NCBI GenBank assembly: GCA_903822435.1
Contig: CAIJPE010000218.1
Coordinates: forward strand, 1-57,759
Reading direction: 5' to 3'
Origin: an uncultured beta proteobacterium
GTDB lineage: Bacteria > Pseudomonadota > Gammaproteobacteria > Burkholderiales > Burkholderiaceae_C
DNA: 57,759 nucleotides
Shown: one piece after another, positions 16,294 to 31,969 of the stretch
Layout: each line of letters begins with the position of its first letter
Numbering within the stretch: the first letter of the stretch is position 1
The notes under the pieces: generated by a model
Seen by the model: only the letters and a program-made list of their open reading frames with translations
Database searches by the model: none
Told to the model about the DNA's origin: nothing
Program-made: the position numbers and the translations under genes

Positions 16294-17751
16294 TCAGCCC
16301 GGCAACTCCGCCAGTCCGAACGTCGTCGCGGGCGCGGCGGCCGAGGCCGTGCGCCGGGCCCCCTTCGCGGTTCGGACCAGCGGCCCGATCGCGATGAGGG
16401 TGGCAAACATCAGGTACAGCTCGATGTGATACACGAAGCTGTAGCCGGTGGCGGGAGAACTGAGCACCTCGCCCAGGGCTCCGCTCTTGGCAAGGCCGGT
16501 GACCAGGTCGCGCACGGCGCCGCCCATGGCGATGGAGACGCCCGCAGCCGTCGCCTGCACGGCACCCCAGGCGCCCACTGCGAGTCCATTCAGGCCGCTG
16601 TCGTCCAGGCTCATGGCGTAGGTGAGCGTGCCCACGGCGAACAGCCCGCCACCGAAGCCGATGAGCGTGGCACCCACGCGGAAGAGCAGCGGCGAGTCGA
16701 GCGGCTCGGCAAAGATCACGGCGCTGAAGGCCACGAGGCCCACCAGTGCCCCCATCGCAGCCAGGCGGCTGGCGTCGGCACCGCGGCCCAGCTGGCGTGC
16801 ACCCAGCCCGAATGCGCACAGCGCGCCGCCGGCCATCAGGGCCGTCAGCATCGTGGTGGCGCTGACCGACAGGTGCAGGATCTCGCCGCCGTAAGGCTCC
16901 AGGATGATGTCCTGCATGTTGAAGGCCATCGTGCCCAGGCCGACGGCGACCATGAAGCGCAGCGTGCGCCCGGCGCTCGAGAAGCGCGCCCAGGTCTGCC
17001 GGAAGGTCGGCTCGTCGGCCGCGGCGGCCTTGGGCTTGGGCCGGCTGCGCGGTTCCTGCTTCCAGGCGGCCGCCACGTTGAAAATCACGGTGAGCACCGC
17101 CGAGCCCTGGATCACCTGGATCAGCCGCGTTGGCGTGAAGCCGGTCAGGATGACACCGAACACGGCGCCGAAGCCCACGATGCCCACGAGTTGCATGGTG
17201 TACATCAGCGCGACCACGCGCGGGCGCACCCGGTCCGGTGCCAGATCGGCGGCAAGGGCCAGGCCCGCCGTCTGCACCGTCTGCATGCCACCACCCACCA
17301 GCAGGAACGCCAGCGCCGCGCTGGCGCTGCCCACCCAGGCCGGACCGTTGTGGTCGCCGGTGAGCAGCAACAAGGCGAAGGGCATGATGGACAAGCCCGC
17401 GAACTGGAAGAACGACCCCATCCAGATGTAGGGAACCCGGCGCCAGCCGAAGGCCGACCGGTGGTTGTCCGACTTGAAGCCCAGCAGCGCGCGGAAGGGG
17501 GCGAACACCAGCGGCAGCGAGACCATCAAGGCCACGATCCAGGCGTGCACGTGGAACTCGACGATCAGCACCCGGTTCAGCGTGCCCACCAGCAGGCCGG
17601 TGGCCATGCCCACCGAGACCTGGAACAGCGACAGGCGCAACAGCCGCGCCAGCGGCAACTCGGTCGTGGCGGCATCGGCAAATGGCAGGAAACGCGGACC
17701 CAATCGGGCCCACGCGTGCACGTACTTCATGCCCATGCGCTTGATCTTCAT
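16294..17751 (-). CDS. lhaA: LH1 assembly protein LhaA (PucC family)
   Basis: A 485-residue, about 12-helix member of the BCH2/PucC family, paralogous to pucC at 7437-8852. Both share L-S-L-F-Q-V-S-V-G-M, S-D-N-H-R-S, W-R-R-V-P-Y-I-W-M-G and M-Q-D-I-I-L-E-P-Y-G-G. Position between bchM and puhA identifies it as the LH1 assembly factor (F1696-type). The ATG at 17751 overlaps the bchM stop (ATGA), favouring this start over nearby Met codons. The C-terminus is extended by an Ala-rich tail. Confidence 0.93.
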   Translation of the reverse strand: MKIKRMGMKYVHAWARLGPRFLPFADAATTELPLARLLRLSLFQVSVGMATGLLVGTLNRVLIVEFHVHAWIVALMVSLPLVFAPFRALLGFKSDNHRSAFGWRRVPYIWMGSFFQFAGLSIMPFALLLLTGDHNGPAWVGSASAALAFLLVGGGMQTVQTAGLALAADLAPDRVRPRVVALMYTMQLVGIVGFGAVFGVILTGFTPTRLIQVIQGSAVLTVIFNVAAAWKQEPRSRPKPKAAAADEPTFRQTWARFSSAGRTLRFMVAVGLGTMAFNMQDIILEPYGGEILHLSVSATTMLTALMAGGALCAFGLGARQLGRGADASRLAAMGALVGLVAFSAVIFAEPLDSPLLFRVGATLIGFGGGLFAVGTLTYAMSLDDSGLNGLAVGAWGAVQATAAGVSIAMGGAVRDLVTGLAKSGALGEVLSSPATGYSFVYHIELYLMFATLIAIGPLVRTAKGARRTASAAAPATTFGLAELPG

Positions 17752-18461
17752 GATCTGTGGATCTCCATGGCCTGGGAGGTGTAGAAACCACTGGCAATGC
17801 GTTGCGTGCGGCCCACGGCCCAGGGCTCGATCGCGGCCAGGCCCTTGCGCAACGAGACCTCGGCCACGGGCTCGATCCACGGCGCGCGGTTCTCGCGCGG
17901 GAACAGCCGCCCCATCACGCGCATGGCGGCCAGCATCGGGTTGCGTGGCGCAAAGGTGAACAGCATCGACTGCCGCGTGCGCTGCGCCCAGCTGTCCAGC
18001 ACCCGCACCATGTCGGCTTCGCAGTAGTGAATCAGCGAGTCCATCGCCACGACGTGGTCGAAGGAGCCCAGCGAAGGCTCGAGCATGTCGCCGCTGTGCC
18101 AGTCGATGCGGCCCGGGAAGGCCACGGCGCCCGGCAATGCCTGGAGCTCGGTGACCCGGCGGCGCGCCACGTCCACCAACGAGGGCGACAGGTCGATGGC
18201 CACCACTTCGGCGCCGCGCCGGGCAGCGTCCATCGCGAAAGCCCCGGTTCCGCAGCCGGCATCCAGGATGCGGGCGCCGTGCAGGTCCTGCGGCAGCCAC
18301 TCGAGCAGTTGCTCGCGCATGCGGTCGCGGCCGGCGCGCACGGTGGCGCGGATGCGCCCCACGGGCGCGGTGGAGGTGAGTTGTTCCCACGCCTTGACGG
18401 CGCTGCGATCGAAGTATTCCTCGATGCGGCCGCGTCGCTGAAGATAGGCTTCTTGTGCCAT
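17748..18461 (-). CDS. bchM: Mg-protoporphyrin IX O-methyltransferase
   Basis: A 237-residue SAM-dependent enzyme that methylates the ring-C propionate of Mg-protoporphyrin IX, making the substrate of AcsF. The SAM site reads L-D-A-G-C-G-T-G-A-F-A near residue 66, followed by V-V-A-I-D-L-S and later S-G-D-M-L-E and D-S-L-I-H-Y. The start is an ATG 30 bases after bchL. Its end overlaps lhaA by 4 bases. Confidence 0.95.
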   Translation of the reverse strand: MAQEAYLQRRGRIEEYFDRSAVKAWEQLTSTAPVGRIRATVRAGRDRMREQLLEWLPQDLHGARILDAGCGTGAFAMDAARRGAEVVAIDLSPSLVDVARRRVTELQALPGAVAFPGRIDWHSGDMLEPSLGSFDHVVAMDSLIHYCEADMVRVLDSWAQRTRQSMLFTFAPRNPMLAAMRVMGRLFPRENRAPWIEPVAEVSLRKGLAAIEPWAVGRTQRIASGFYTSQAMEIHRS

Positions 18462-18491
18462 GTCAGGTGCTGCTCTTTGGGTGGCCAGGGT

Positions 18492-23177
<4,686 letters not shown>

Positions 23178-23206
<29 letters not shown>

Positions 23207-24830
23207 ACAGGGTGTCCACGGTAATCGTCGCAAGGCCGCGCTCTGCGGCATAGCGTTCGGTGTTGCGACGGGCCTTGCCGCGCACGAAAAAGGGAATCTT
23301 CTGCAGTTCTTTCTGGGCCTCGGGCGCCCATGCGGACACCGCGATGGCTTCGCTCGACGGCGAGCCGGCCTTCACCGGTTCGGCGGCGCCGGGCACCACG
23401 GCGGCGGATGCCGCAAGCAGTGGGTGGCCCTGCGGCGGCAGGGCCACCGGCTCGGGCGAGGTCGGCGCCTGAACCGGCGCGGCGCTCGTGCGGCCCAGGT
23501 GCGATGCGGCCGCGCCGTCGTGAAATTCGAAGTCGCCGCGGAACATCGTCAGCAGGTGCTCTTCGAGCCCCATCATCAGCGGATGGACCCAGGTGTCGAA
23601 GAGCACGTTGGCGCCCTCGAATCCCATCTGCGGTGAATGGCGGGCCGGGAAGTCCTGCACGTGCATCGGCGCAGAGATCACCGCGCAGGGGATGCCCAGC
23701 CGCTTGGCGATATGGCGCTCCATCTGCGTGCCCAGTACCAGTTCGGGCTGCAGTTCGGCCACACGGGCCTCGACATCGAGGTAATCGTCGGCGATCAGGG
23801 CCTCGACACCGTAGAGCTTGGCGGCTTCGCGCACTTCGCGTGCGAATTCGCGGCTGTAGGTGCCCATGCCGACCACCGTGAAGCCCAGTTCGCGCGCCGC
23901 CACGCGGGCGGCAGCCACCACGTGCGTGGCGTCGCCGAAGACGAACACCCGCTTGGAGGTCAGGTAGGTGGAATCGACCGAGCGGGAATACCAGGGCGAG
24001 CGGGCGCGCGGATCGCCCAGCAGCGCAGCGGGATCCGCTCCGCTGATGGCCGCCACTTCGGCGATGAACTCGCGGGTGGCGCCCACGCCGATGGGCACGG
24101 TCTTGACGATCGCCTGCCCGAAGTTGCGAGCCAGCCAGCTGGCAGCCTGCAGCGCCACTTCGGGGTACATCACTACGTTGAAGTCGGCATCGCCCAGCCG
24201 CGCGATGTCGTCCGGTGTGGCTTCCATCGGGGCCACCACGTTGATGTCGACCTCCAGCCGGCGCAGCATCTCGGTGACTTCGCGCAGGTCGTCGCGGTGG
24301 CGGAAGCCCAGGGCGGTGGGGCCCAGCACGTTGCAGCGGGCGCGCTGCCCGGCTTGCCGCGAGCGGCGGGCATCGGGAGCCGGAATGTGCGGCGTGCACA
24401 GTGCCCGTACCAGCTGGTAGAACGTCTCGGAGGCGCCCCAGTTTTCCTTGCGCTGGTAGGCGGGCAGCTCCAGCGGCACCACGGGGATTGGCAGGTTCAG
24501 CGCGGCGGCCAGGCCGCCCGGGTCGTCCTGGATGAGTTCGGCCGTGCAGGAAGAGCCGACGATCATGGCCTGGGGTTGGAAACGCTCGAAGGCCTCCCGG
24601 GCCGCCGTCTTGAAGAGCTCGGCCGTATCGCCGCCCAGGTCGCGTGCCTGGAAGGTGGTGTAGGTGACGGGCGGGCGCTCCGGGCGCCGCTCGATCATCG
24701 TGAACAGCAGGTCGGCGTAGGTATCGCCCTGGGGAGCGTGCAACACGTAATGAAGCCCGCGCATGGCCGTGGCGATGCGCATCGCACCGATGTGCGGGGG
24801 GCCTTCGTAGGTCCAGAGCGTGAGTTGCAT
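23178..24830 (-). CDS. bchB: Dark-operative protochlorophyllide reductase subunit B
   Basis: A 550-residue NifK-like subunit that holds the substrate and part of the [4Fe-4S] cluster shared with BchN. Asp36 (H-A-P-Q-G-D), the unusual oxygen ligand to that cluster in Rhodobacter BchB, is conserved at the same number. A Pro/Ala-rich linker near residues 430-480 leads to the small C-terminal PCP-reductase-like domain ([14 protein letters not shown]). The start ATG at 24830 gives the family [16 protein letters not shown]. Confidence 0.97.
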
Positions 24831-24850
24831 GTTTCGGTGACGTTGGGCGA

Positions 24851-26692
<1,842 letters not shown>

Positions 26693-26712
26693 CTAGAGCG
26701 TGATAGCGCTTG

Positions 26713-26746
26713 TGTCAATTCAGGTAGACGTAAATCGTGATTGACA
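26713..26746 (-). promoter_or_regulatory. bchF promoter with split PpsR-type palindrome
   Basis: TGTCAAT (26713-26719) and ATTGACA (26740-26746) are perfect inverted arms 34 bases end to end. Each arm also begins an imperfect TGT-N12-ACA site: TGT-N12-ACG at 26713-26730 and CGT-N12-ACA at 26729-26746, which share 2 bases. Leftward, TTGACA (26718-26713) followed after 17 bases by TAGTCT (26695-26690) is a plausible promoter, giving a start near 26683. Binding by PpsR is inferred from the motif. Confidence 0.5.
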
Positions 26747-26846
26747 CTTTGATGCCCAATTCTGGCCCAATCCATGCGCCTGGGCTGGCACCGCGCATTA
26801 CCCCTCTTCGACCGGGGGCTGGTGAAAACACTGAGACTGAAATCTT

Positions 26847-26875
26847 TTGACGCCGGCGCCCGGCCGGGTTTAAAA
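26847..26875 (+). promoter_or_regulatory. Possible ppaA promoter
   Basis: TTGACG at 26847-26852 is followed after 17 bases by TTAAAA at 26870-26875, a fair sigma-70-like pair reading towards ppaA. It would leave a leader of about 170 bases. The spacer is very GC-rich (C-C-G-G-C-G-C-C). No PpsR site overlaps it. Confidence 0.3.
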
Positions 26876-27052
26876 CCGCATTGGCCTGAAGAAGTAACCT
26901 GATGCCCAAACACACTGTCATCCGCCTCACCCTGTGCACACAGTTTCCGAAGGGAGCTTTGTGTTTTCGGATGTCGGAAGTCCTGCCGATCGACACGCTG
27001 GCAGCCGTCAGCGGATCTGCCGGCCTTTCCAACCACAATGCAGGAGCGGGCG

Positions 27053-27946
27053 ATGCAGCGTGAAGGCAGCGCGGGCGCGGTAGCGACGCCCTCCCCCACC
27101 TCGGCGGATGAGTGGTCCAACGGGGAGGCCGAAACCACTTGGACCGCTGCCGAGACCCTTTCCGGGGCCAGCAAACAGCGCCTGGCCCGCTTGGCCCGCG
27201 CCATCGAGACCGATGTGATTCCTCGGCTGGTCCAAGCCCATCGCCCCACCGCCGCCAACCTGAATCGCACGGTCCCCTCGATGACCCTGGCCGACATCGA
27301 AGGGTTCGTGCGGGCCGTGTCCCATGATTCGAACGAGGCAGTCTCGCGTTGTCTGGACGACCACCGGCAGCGCGGGATGACCGTCGAAGCGATCTACCTG
27401 GAGTTGCTGGCGCCCACGGCCCGCCGATTCGGTGAAATGTGGGAAGACGACCAGTGCGACTTTTCCACCGTCACCGTGGCGCTGGGACGGCTGCAAGGCC
27501 TCCTGCGCGACCTGAGCCCGGCTTTCGGCACCGAGGTCGAACACCCGGCCCAAGGGCGCCGCGCGATGTTCGTGCAGCCGCGCGACGAGCAGCACAGCTT
27601 CGGGCTGTCCATGGTGGCCGAGTTTTTCCGCCGCGAAGGATGGGACGTGATCGGCGGCATCGGCGGCGCCGTGGCCGACCCTTCGGCCAGCGTCAGGAAC
27701 GAGTGGGTCGACATCCTGGGCTTCTCGGTCGGGTCCGACACCCGCATCCCATGGCTGTGCAAGAGCATCGCGGCCGTTCGGGTCGCCAGCTGCAATCCTG
27801 ACATCCGGATCCTCGTCGGAGGGCCGATCTTCTCAGCCCGTCCCGAGTTGGCCGATGAGTGCGGCGCCGACGGCACGGCACGAACCGCCAAGGATGCGCC
27901 GATGGTGGCCGAGAGGCTGCTGTGCAAGACGGCGATGAGAATCTAG
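27053..27946 (+). CDS. ppaA: PpsR antagonist, PpaA/AerR family (cobalamin-binding-like)
   Basis: A 297-residue regulator of the PpaA/AerR family, which modulates the repressor PpsR/CrtJ in response to oxygen, light or B12. The N-terminal helical part (to about residue 150) carries a MerR/MetH-cap-like region, with E-A-I-Y-L-E-L-L-A-P-T-A-R-R-F-G-E-M-W-E-D-D. The C-terminal half is a Rossmann-like B12-binding fold (F-V-Q-P-R-D-E-Q-H-S-F-G-L-S-M-V-A). In AerR the histidine of such a segment ligates cobalamin. The ATG at 27053 was chosen over 27038 because AGGAG lies at 27042-27046. The ppsR operators start 20 bases after its end. Confidence 0.88.
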   Translation: MQREGSAGAVATPSPTSADEWSNGEAETTWTAAETLSGASKQRLARLARAIETDVIPRLVQAHRPTAANLNRTVPSMTLADIEGFVRAVSHDSNEAVSRCLDDHRQRGMTVEAIYLELLAPTARRFGEMWEDDQCDFSTVTVALGRLQGLLRDLSPAFGTEVEHPAQGRRAMFVQPRDEQHSFGLSMVAEFFRREGWDVIGGIGGAVADPSASVRNEWVDILGFSVGSDTRIPWLCKSIAAVRVASCNPDIRILVGGPIFSARPELADECGADGTARTAKDAPMVAERLLCKTAMRI

Positions 27947-27965
27947 TTACAGCGCTTGGCTTGTG

Positions 27966-28009
27966 TGTCCGGTTTGATTGACAATAATACCTGTCAACTC
28001 GGACTAACA
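27966..28009 (+). promoter_or_regulatory. ppsR promoter with two PpsR operators (autoregulation)
   Basis: Two exact TGT-N12-ACA sites lie 8 bases apart: TGTCCGGTTTGATTGACA at 27966-27983 and TGTCAACTCGGACTAACA at 27992-28009. TTGACA (27978-27983) can act as a -35, and the second site covers the -10 zone near 28001-28007. The pattern and spacing match the puc pair at 9436-9479. It implies that PpsR represses its own gene. The ppsR ATG is 9 bases beyond the second site. Confidence 0.7.
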
Positions 28010-28018
28010 GCCAACCCC

Positions 28019-29503
28019 ATGCCGCGAACCCCCGGCGACAAGTACGTACTCGGCGCGATCGACGCCAAGACGGCTACGCGCCTCGTTCGCGCTTCCAGCG
28101 ATCTGGCTCTGGTGCTCGACAGCGATGGCACCATTCTCGACGTGGTCATCCAGGGCGACGACGCCGCCGCCCGGCACGCCCGTGAATGGCGCGGGCAGTC
28201 GTGGATCCAGACGGTCTCACCCGACAGCCGCCAGAAAGTCGAGGCGTTGTTGCGCGACGCCCAGGCGGCTGCCGACGCTGAAACCTCGCGCTGGCGCCAG
28301 ATCAACCACCCGATGCAGGACAGCGAGGACTTCCCGCTGCTGTATTCAGCGGTTCGCATCGTCGACGACAGCAAGGGCGGCAGCAAGGGCCGTATCGTCG
28401 CGTTCGGGCGCGATCTGCGCCCGACGGTGGCGCTTCAGCGTCGCCTCATCGATACCCAGCAGGCCATGGAGCGCGACTATTGGCGTTTCCGCGAGGCCGA
28501 GACCCGCTACCGGCATCTGCTGGAAACCTCTTCCGAGGCCGTGCTCATCGTCGATGGCTCCACCCAGAAGGTGCTGGAAGCCAATCCGGCCGCACGCACC
28601 CTGTGCGGCGGCCTTCGCGCCAAGCTGGTGGGGTCCTCGCTGGTCACGTTGTTCGAGCCCACCTACGGCGAACGGCTGCAAGACCTGCTGGCTGCCGCCC
28701 GATCGGTGGGCAAGCAGGAACCCGTGCTGGCCCGCCTGGCCGACACGAAGTCCGACGTGGCCATCTCGGCCTCGGTCTTTCGCCAGGAAGAGGCGGCCTT
28801 CGTGCTGGTCCGGATCTCGCCCGCACTGGGCGATGCAGGCGGCGGCAAGGCCTCGCGGCGGGGCGCACCAGGCGCCGCGGCCGGCTCCATCCGGGCCGGC
28901 AGCTGGGAGGCCACGCTCGGTGCATTCGTGCAGAACTCACCGGACGGGCTGGTGTTCTGCGATGCCTCCGGCCGGGTCTCTTCCGCCAACCGGGCCTTCC
29001 TGGCCCTGGCAGAACTCAGCGGCGAAGACCAGGCCCGCGGCCAGCAACTCGATCGCTGGTTGGGCCGCACGGGCGTTGAGCTCGGCGTGCTCATCACCAA
29101 CCTGCGCCAGCGCGGCAGCGTAGGCCGCTTCGTCACGGCACTGCGCGGCGAGTATGGCAAGGAGATCGAGGTCGAGATTTCCGCCGCCCAACTCGGCGCG
29201 CCCGATAACGTGGTGCTGGCCTTCGCCATCCGCGACATCGAGCGCCGCGTCAAGACCGAATCGGAAGCCGGCAGCGCCATGACCCGTTCGGTCAGTGAGC
29301 TGACCGAACTGGTAGGCCGCACACCGCTCAAGGACATCGTCTCCGAGACCACCGACCTGATTGAGCAGCTCTGCATCGAGATCGCGCTGGACATGTCCAA
29401 CGACAACCGTGCCTCGGCGGCCTTGCTGCTGGGACTGTCTCGACAAAGCCTGTACGTGAAGCTGCGCCGATACGGGCTGGGAAGCCTGGGCGGCGAGGAA
29501 TAG
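28019..29503 (+). CDS. ppsR: Photosynthesis gene repressor PpsR/CrtJ
   Basis: The 494-residue aerobic repressor of bch, crt and puc genes. Architecture: N-terminal PAS-like domain (about 25-135, ending G-R-D-L-R), a linker helix (138-168), PAS1 (170-265), PAS2 (300-408) and a Fis-type helix-turn-helix (436-486, with N-R-A-S-A-A-L-L-L-G-L-S-R-Q-S-L-Y-V). Cysteines at 196, 314 and 452 are candidates for the redox response known in the family. The ATG at 28019 was chosen because longer starts would run through the operators. It has no clear ribosome site. Confidence 0.95.
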   Translation: MPRTPGDKYVLGAIDAKTATRLVRASSDLALVLDSDGTILDVVIQGDDAAARHAREWRGQSWIQTVSPDSRQKVEALLRDAQAAADAETSRWRQINHPMQDSEDFPLLYSAVRIVDDSKGGSKGRIVAFGRDLRPTVALQRRLIDTQQAMERDYWRFREAETRYRHLLETSSEAVLIVDGSTQKVLEANPAARTLCGGLRAKLVGSSLVTLFEPTYGERLQDLLAAARSVGKQEPVLARLADTKSDVAISASVFRQEEAAFVLVRISPALGDAGGGKASRRGAPGAAAGSIRAGSWEATLGAFVQNSPDGLVFCDASGRVSSANRAFLALAELSGEDQARGQQLDRWLGRTGVELGVLITNLRQRGSVGRFVTALRGEYGKEIEVEISAAQLGAPDNVVLAFAIRDIERRVKTESEAGSAMTRSVSELTELVGRTPLKDIVSETTDLIEQLCIEIALDMSNDNRASAALLLGLSRQSLYVKLRRYGLGSLGGEE

Positions 29504-29538
29504 GCCGATCCGAAAAAACCCTGGGCACGGATCCCGGG

Positions 29539-29582
29539 TGTAAACACAAGTTGACGCCATAGGGTGTCCGAGGCAATATACA
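29539..29582 (+). promoter_or_regulatory. bchG promoter with PpsR operators
   Basis: An exact TGT-N12-ACA site, TGTCCGAGGCAATATACA, lies at 29565-29582, ending 3 bases before the bchG ATG. A near site (TGT-N12-ACG) lies at 29539-29556, 8 bases upstream, repeating the 8-base spacing of the puc and ppsR pairs. TTGACG at 29551-29556 with CAATAT or AATATA 17-18 bases on gives a promoter whose start point would be at or just past the first ATG. Confidence 0.6.
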
Positions 29583-29585
29583 AAC

Positions 29586-30533
29586 ATGGATTCGCCCATG
29601 CTTGCAAACAAGGCCTCGAGCACAGTGGCAGGCGCCACCGCCCGGCCCGCCTACCCCGCACCGTCGGCCATTGCCGAACTGCTGAAGCCGGTGACATGGT
29701 TTCCACCGATGTGGGCCTTCGGCTGCGGGGTCGTTGCGTCTGGCGCCACGCTGGCGGGCAACTGGGCGCTGGTGATCGTGGGCATCCTGCTCAGCGGGCC
29801 GCTGGTCTGCGCCACCAGCCAAGCCGTCAACGACTGGTTCGACCGCCACGTCGATGCCATCAACGAACCGCAGCGTCCCATCCCATCGGGCCGCATGCCC
29901 GGACGCTGGGGACTGTATGTCGCCATCATCTGGACGTTGCTGTCCCTGGCGGTCTCGACGACGCTCGGCCCCTGGGGCTTCGGGGCCGCCGTGGTCGGCT
30001 TGCTCCTGGCCTGGGCCTACAGCGCGCCGCCCTTGCGCCTGAAGGCCAACGGCTGGTGGGGCTGCCTGGCTTGCGGCATCTGCTATGAAGGGCTGGCCTG
30101 GGTCACGGGGGGCGTGGTGATGGCCGGCGGCCAGTCGCCGGGCTGGAAATCCTTGACGCTGGCCGCGCTGTACAGCCTGGGTGCCCACGGCATCATGACG
30201 CTGAACGACTTCAAGGCCATCGAAGGCGACAAGCAGATGGGCGTGGCCTCGCTGCCCGTGCAACTGGGCGTGCAGGGCGCGGCGCGCGCGGCCTGCCTGA
30301 TCATGTTCGTGCCGCAGGTGGTGGTGGTGGGTTTGCTGGTGGCCTGGGGCCAGCCCTGGCATGCGGCCGGCATCGTCGGCCTGCTGGCTGGGCAGTCGCT
30401 GATGATGCGACGCTTCCTGTCAGACCCGGTGCGCCACGCGCTCTGGTACAGCGGCTTCGGTGTGCCGTTGTTCGTCTCGGGGATGATGGTCAGTGCCTTC
30501 GCCTTGCGCGGCCTCGTCGGGCTGCCTGCATGA
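29586..30533 (+). CDS. bchG: Bacteriochlorophyll a synthase (geranylgeranyl/phytyl transferase)
   Basis: A 315-residue UbiA-family prenyltransferase with about eight membrane helices that esterifies bacteriochlorophyllide a. The first Asp-rich motif is N-D-W-F-D-R-H-V-D-A-I-N-E-P-Q-R-P-I-P-S-G. The second is L-N-D-F-K-A-I-E-G-D-K-Q-M-G. The start could be 29586 or the ATG at 29598; neither has a Shine-Dalgarno sequence, and the predicted promoter lies immediately upstream. bchP follows after about 120 bases, without the BCH2-family gene that often sits between them. Confidence 0.93.
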   Translation: MDSPMLANKASSTVAGATARPAYPAPSAIAELLKPVTWFPPMWAFGCGVVASGATLAGNWALVIVGILLSGPLVCATSQAVNDWFDRHVDAINEPQRPIPSGRMPGRWGLYVAIIWTLLSLAVSTTLGPWGFGAAVVGLLLAWAYSAPPLRLKANGWWGCLACGICYEGLAWVTGGVVMAGGQSPGWKSLTLAALYSLGAHGIMTLNDFKAIEGDKQMGVASLPVQLGVQGAARAACLIMFVPQVVVVGLLVAWGQPWHAAGIVGLLAGQSLMMRRFLSDPVRHALWYSGFGVPLFVSGMMVSAFALRGLVGLPA

Positions 30534-30652
30534 AGCCCGGTCTGGGACACGACGTGGACACCTCCGTCCGAGACTCCCGCGAATGGCCGCCATGCGGCTC
30601 GTCCAACCCCTGCCTGCGCCCAGCCGCCGGCCCCTTGAGCTGAAGGATGTTC

Positions 30653-31867
30653 ATGAACCCAGCAGACGCATCTCGCGGTTACGACGTGGTGGTCATCGGC
30701 GGCGGCCCGGCTGGCGCCACCGCGGCACACGACTTGGCGACGCAGGGCCATTCGGTGCTGCTGCTGGACCGCGCCGGCCGGATCAAGCCCTGCGGCGGCG
30801 CCATCCCGCCGCGGCTGATCAAGGACTTCCAGATTCCCGATCACCTCCTGGTGGCCAAGGCCCGGTCGGCGCGAATGATCTCTCCGGCCGATCGCAAGGT
30901 CGACATCCCCATCGAAAACGGTTTCGTGGGCATGGTCGACCGCGAACATTTCGACGAATGGCTGCGTGAGCGCGCAGCACAGGCCGGCGCCGTGCGCTGC
31001 ACGGGCACCTTCGAGCGCGTCGAGCGCACCGACGACGGCATGAGCGTGGTGCACTTTCGTTCACGGACGGACGATGGCCCGCGGGGCGGCATGGCCGCCT
31101 CGGTGCGCACACGCTGCATCATCGGAGCCGATGGCGCCCGATCGGAAGTGGCGCGGCAGTGCGTCCCGGGCGCCGAGAAGACCAAGTACGTCTTCGCGTA
31201 TCACGAAATCATCAAGGCGCCCGCCGTGCCGCCCGCGGGCTACGATGGATCGCGCTGCGACGTGTACTACCGCGGCGAGCTCTCCCCCGACTTCTACGGT
31301 TGGGTATTTCCGCACGGGGACACGCTGAGCGTGGGCACCGGCAGCGCGGACAAGGGCTTTTCGCTGCGCACGGCCACGGCCGCGGTACGGGCCGCTGGCG
31401 GCCTGGAAGGGCTGGAGACCATCCGGCGCGAAGGCGCCCCCTTGCCCATGAAACCCCTGCCGCGTTGGGACAACGGCCGCGACGTGGTGCTGGCCGGCGA
31501 CGCCGCCGGCGTGGTCGCCCCCGCCTCGGGCGAGGGCATCTACTACGCCATGGTGGGCGGACGGCTGGCGGCCGAGGCCGCGCAGGCCTACCTCACCAGC
31601 GGCAACCCCAAGGACCTCGCCCAAGCCCGCAAGCGCTTCATGAAGGCGCACGGCACGGTATTCCTGGTGCTCGGCATCATGCAACGCTTCTGGTACAGCA
31701 GCGACCGCCGCCGCGAGAGCTTCGTCAAGATCTGCATGGACAAGGACGTCCAGCAGCTGACCTTCGAGTCCTACATGAACAAGGAACTGGCCCGCAAGAA
31801 GCCCATGGCCCATGTGCGCATCTTCTTCAAGGACATGGCCCACCTGCTGGGCTTTGCCCGGGTTTGA
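30653..31867 (+). CDS. bchP: Geranylgeranyl reductase
   Basis: A 404-residue FAD/NADPH enzyme that reduces the geranylgeranyl tail of bacteriochlorophyll to phytyl. It has an N-terminal V-V-V-I-G-G-G-P-A-G-A-T-A-A with L-L-D-R-A at the end of strand 2, then P-C-G-G-A-I-P-P-R. The second FAD motif is V-L-A-G-D-A-A-G-V-V-A-P-A-S-G-E-G-I. The ATG at 30653 has AAGGA 5 bases before it, while the ATG at 30647 overlaps that ribosome site. It ends the canonical bch genes on this side. Confidence 0.94.
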   Translation: MNPADASRGYDVVVIGGGPAGATAAHDLATQGHSVLLLDRAGRIKPCGGAIPPRLIKDFQIPDHLLVAKARSARMISPADRKVDIPIENGFVGMVDREHFDEWLRERAAQAGAVRCTGTFERVERTDDGMSVVHFRSRTDDGPRGGMAASVRTRCIIGADGARSEVARQCVPGAEKTKYVFAYHEIIKAPAVPPAGYDGSRCDVYYRGELSPDFYGWVFPHGDTLSVGTGSADKGFSLRTATAAVRAAGGLEGLETIRREGAPLPMKPLPRWDNGRDVVLAGDAAGVVAPASGEGIYYAMVGGRLAAEAAQAYLTSGNPKDLAQARKRFMKAHGTVFLVLGIMQRFWYSSDRRRESFVKICMDKDVQQLTFESYMNKELARKKPMAHVRIFFKDMAHLLGFARV

Positions 31868-31969
31868 CCCTAAGCCAGGGCGGCATGAGGGGAACCGAGC
31901 ACGCGGTCCGATGACGTCCGCCGTAGACTCGCGGCTGACCGCACCTCGGTCGACCGAGAGTCCACCCGA

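Noticed and set aside
30534..30652. A possible BCH2-type gene between bchG and bchP
   Set aside because: Only 119 bases are free, far too short for that 400-plus-residue family; the only two members seen are pucC and lhaA.
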